Assembly (NCBI GenBank): GCA_963921195.1
Contig: OY992539.1
Coordinates: forward strand, 208,696,035 to 208,760,034
From: Pegoplata infirma
Lineage: Eukaryota > Arthropoda > Insecta > Diptera > Anthomyiidae
Length of the DNA stretch: 64,000 bases
Direction of reading: 5' to 3'
This document shows, piece after piece, positions 63,661 through 64,000 of this stretch (the first letter of the stretch is position 1; each line of letters begins with the position of its first letter). The notes beneath the pieces are model-generated. The model made no database searches and was not told where the DNA came from. It was given only the letters and a program-made list of their open reading frames with translations. Made by a program: the position numbers and the translations under genes.

Positions 63661-64000
63661 TTTTTGATGGCCCATTGTGCATTTGTTACGGTATGTTTGT
63701 TTATAGCAAATAGAAATATTATCTTGGACTTTTTGTTATTTTTTCCTAGGATTTTGTTTTGTATTGTTTTCTATGTTCTGGTGTTAAATTAACATGTGTT
63801 TTTTAACACAATTGTAAGGTTTTTTTTGAGTTTTGTATAGTTTAGAATCTACACAGGAGATACATATGTTGTTCTAAACACAAAAACCTATAAAAATATA
63901 TATTTTTCAAATTTTTTTGCTCTAAACTATTTGTTTTTCTTTTTATTACATTTTAGGTACTTTGGAAAAAAAACTTAAAAATAAACCTAAATCAGCTGTT
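63661..64000. other. AT-rich end of window
   Basis: No gene is seen. A TTATTACATTTTAG/GTACT sequence near 63943-63960 resembles a plus-strand acceptor, but no open exon of interest follows before the edge. Confidence 0.4.

Overview
This window looks like non-coding DNA from a dipteran fly, most likely a calyptrate (blow fly, house fly or flesh fly type). It is very AT-rich by eye, has no bacterial gene organisation, and contains at least twelve copies of a dispersed repeat with a (TA)n tract and a (GTCY)n tract, as in the mini-me elements described from Diptera. It also holds tRNA-derived SINE-like copies, hAT-, Tc1- and piggyBac-like short elements, and a foldback family whose arms are tandem repeats, as in Drosophila FB. 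No long protein-coding gene is visible. Almost every long open frame is an artefact of a tandem array (21-bp or 39-bp units), a palindrome or AT-rich DNA. The exception worth attention is a 63-nt minus-strand segment at 51891-51953 with near-consensus splice sites on both sides. If it is a real exon, most of the window is intron of a large minus-strand gene.

Layout. 1-11.4 kb: a 1.2-kb palindrome, a mini-me copy, blocks of a degenerate GGTACTTTT repeat around a four-copy 300-bp repeat, several TIR elements and a GC-richer island. 11.4-17.2 kb: SINE copies 1 and 2, a decayed mini-me holding a CCCAGCA-TIR element, a second mini-me cut by a TATA-targeting element, and one more TIR element. 17.2-26.9 kb: a 21-bp satellite, a mini-me with a 1.09-kb palindrome and a second nested element, a Tc1 relic, SINE copy 3, two mini-me copies and a decayed foldback copy. 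26.9-34.9 kb: an hAT-like composite with an 8-bp target duplication, a CATAAATA-type element, a mini-me and the longest GGTACTTTT block. 34.9-45.2 kb: mini-me copies (one with three nested layers), the best foldback element and a TIR element with two AATATGCAC units. 45.2-51.9 kb: a 2.48-kb hAT-like palindrome with a datable nested insertion, an abutting second hAT-like element, a foldback MITE, two TTAA-flanked short elements and a mini-me cut by a TTA-flanked element next to the candidate exon. 51.9-64 kb: simple repeats, a third foldback copy, a tRNA-like copy, five tandem 330-bp units each ending in a motif resembling a tRNA-Lys primer-binding site, and two large arrays of one 38-bp satellite in opposite orientation.

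The parts do not form a gene pathway. What they record is a layered history of insertion, in which target duplications and intact sister copies allow relative dating. The least explained structures are the isolated exon, the foldback family with mirrored arm variants, and the inverted 38-bp arrays with their primer-binding-site-like flanks.
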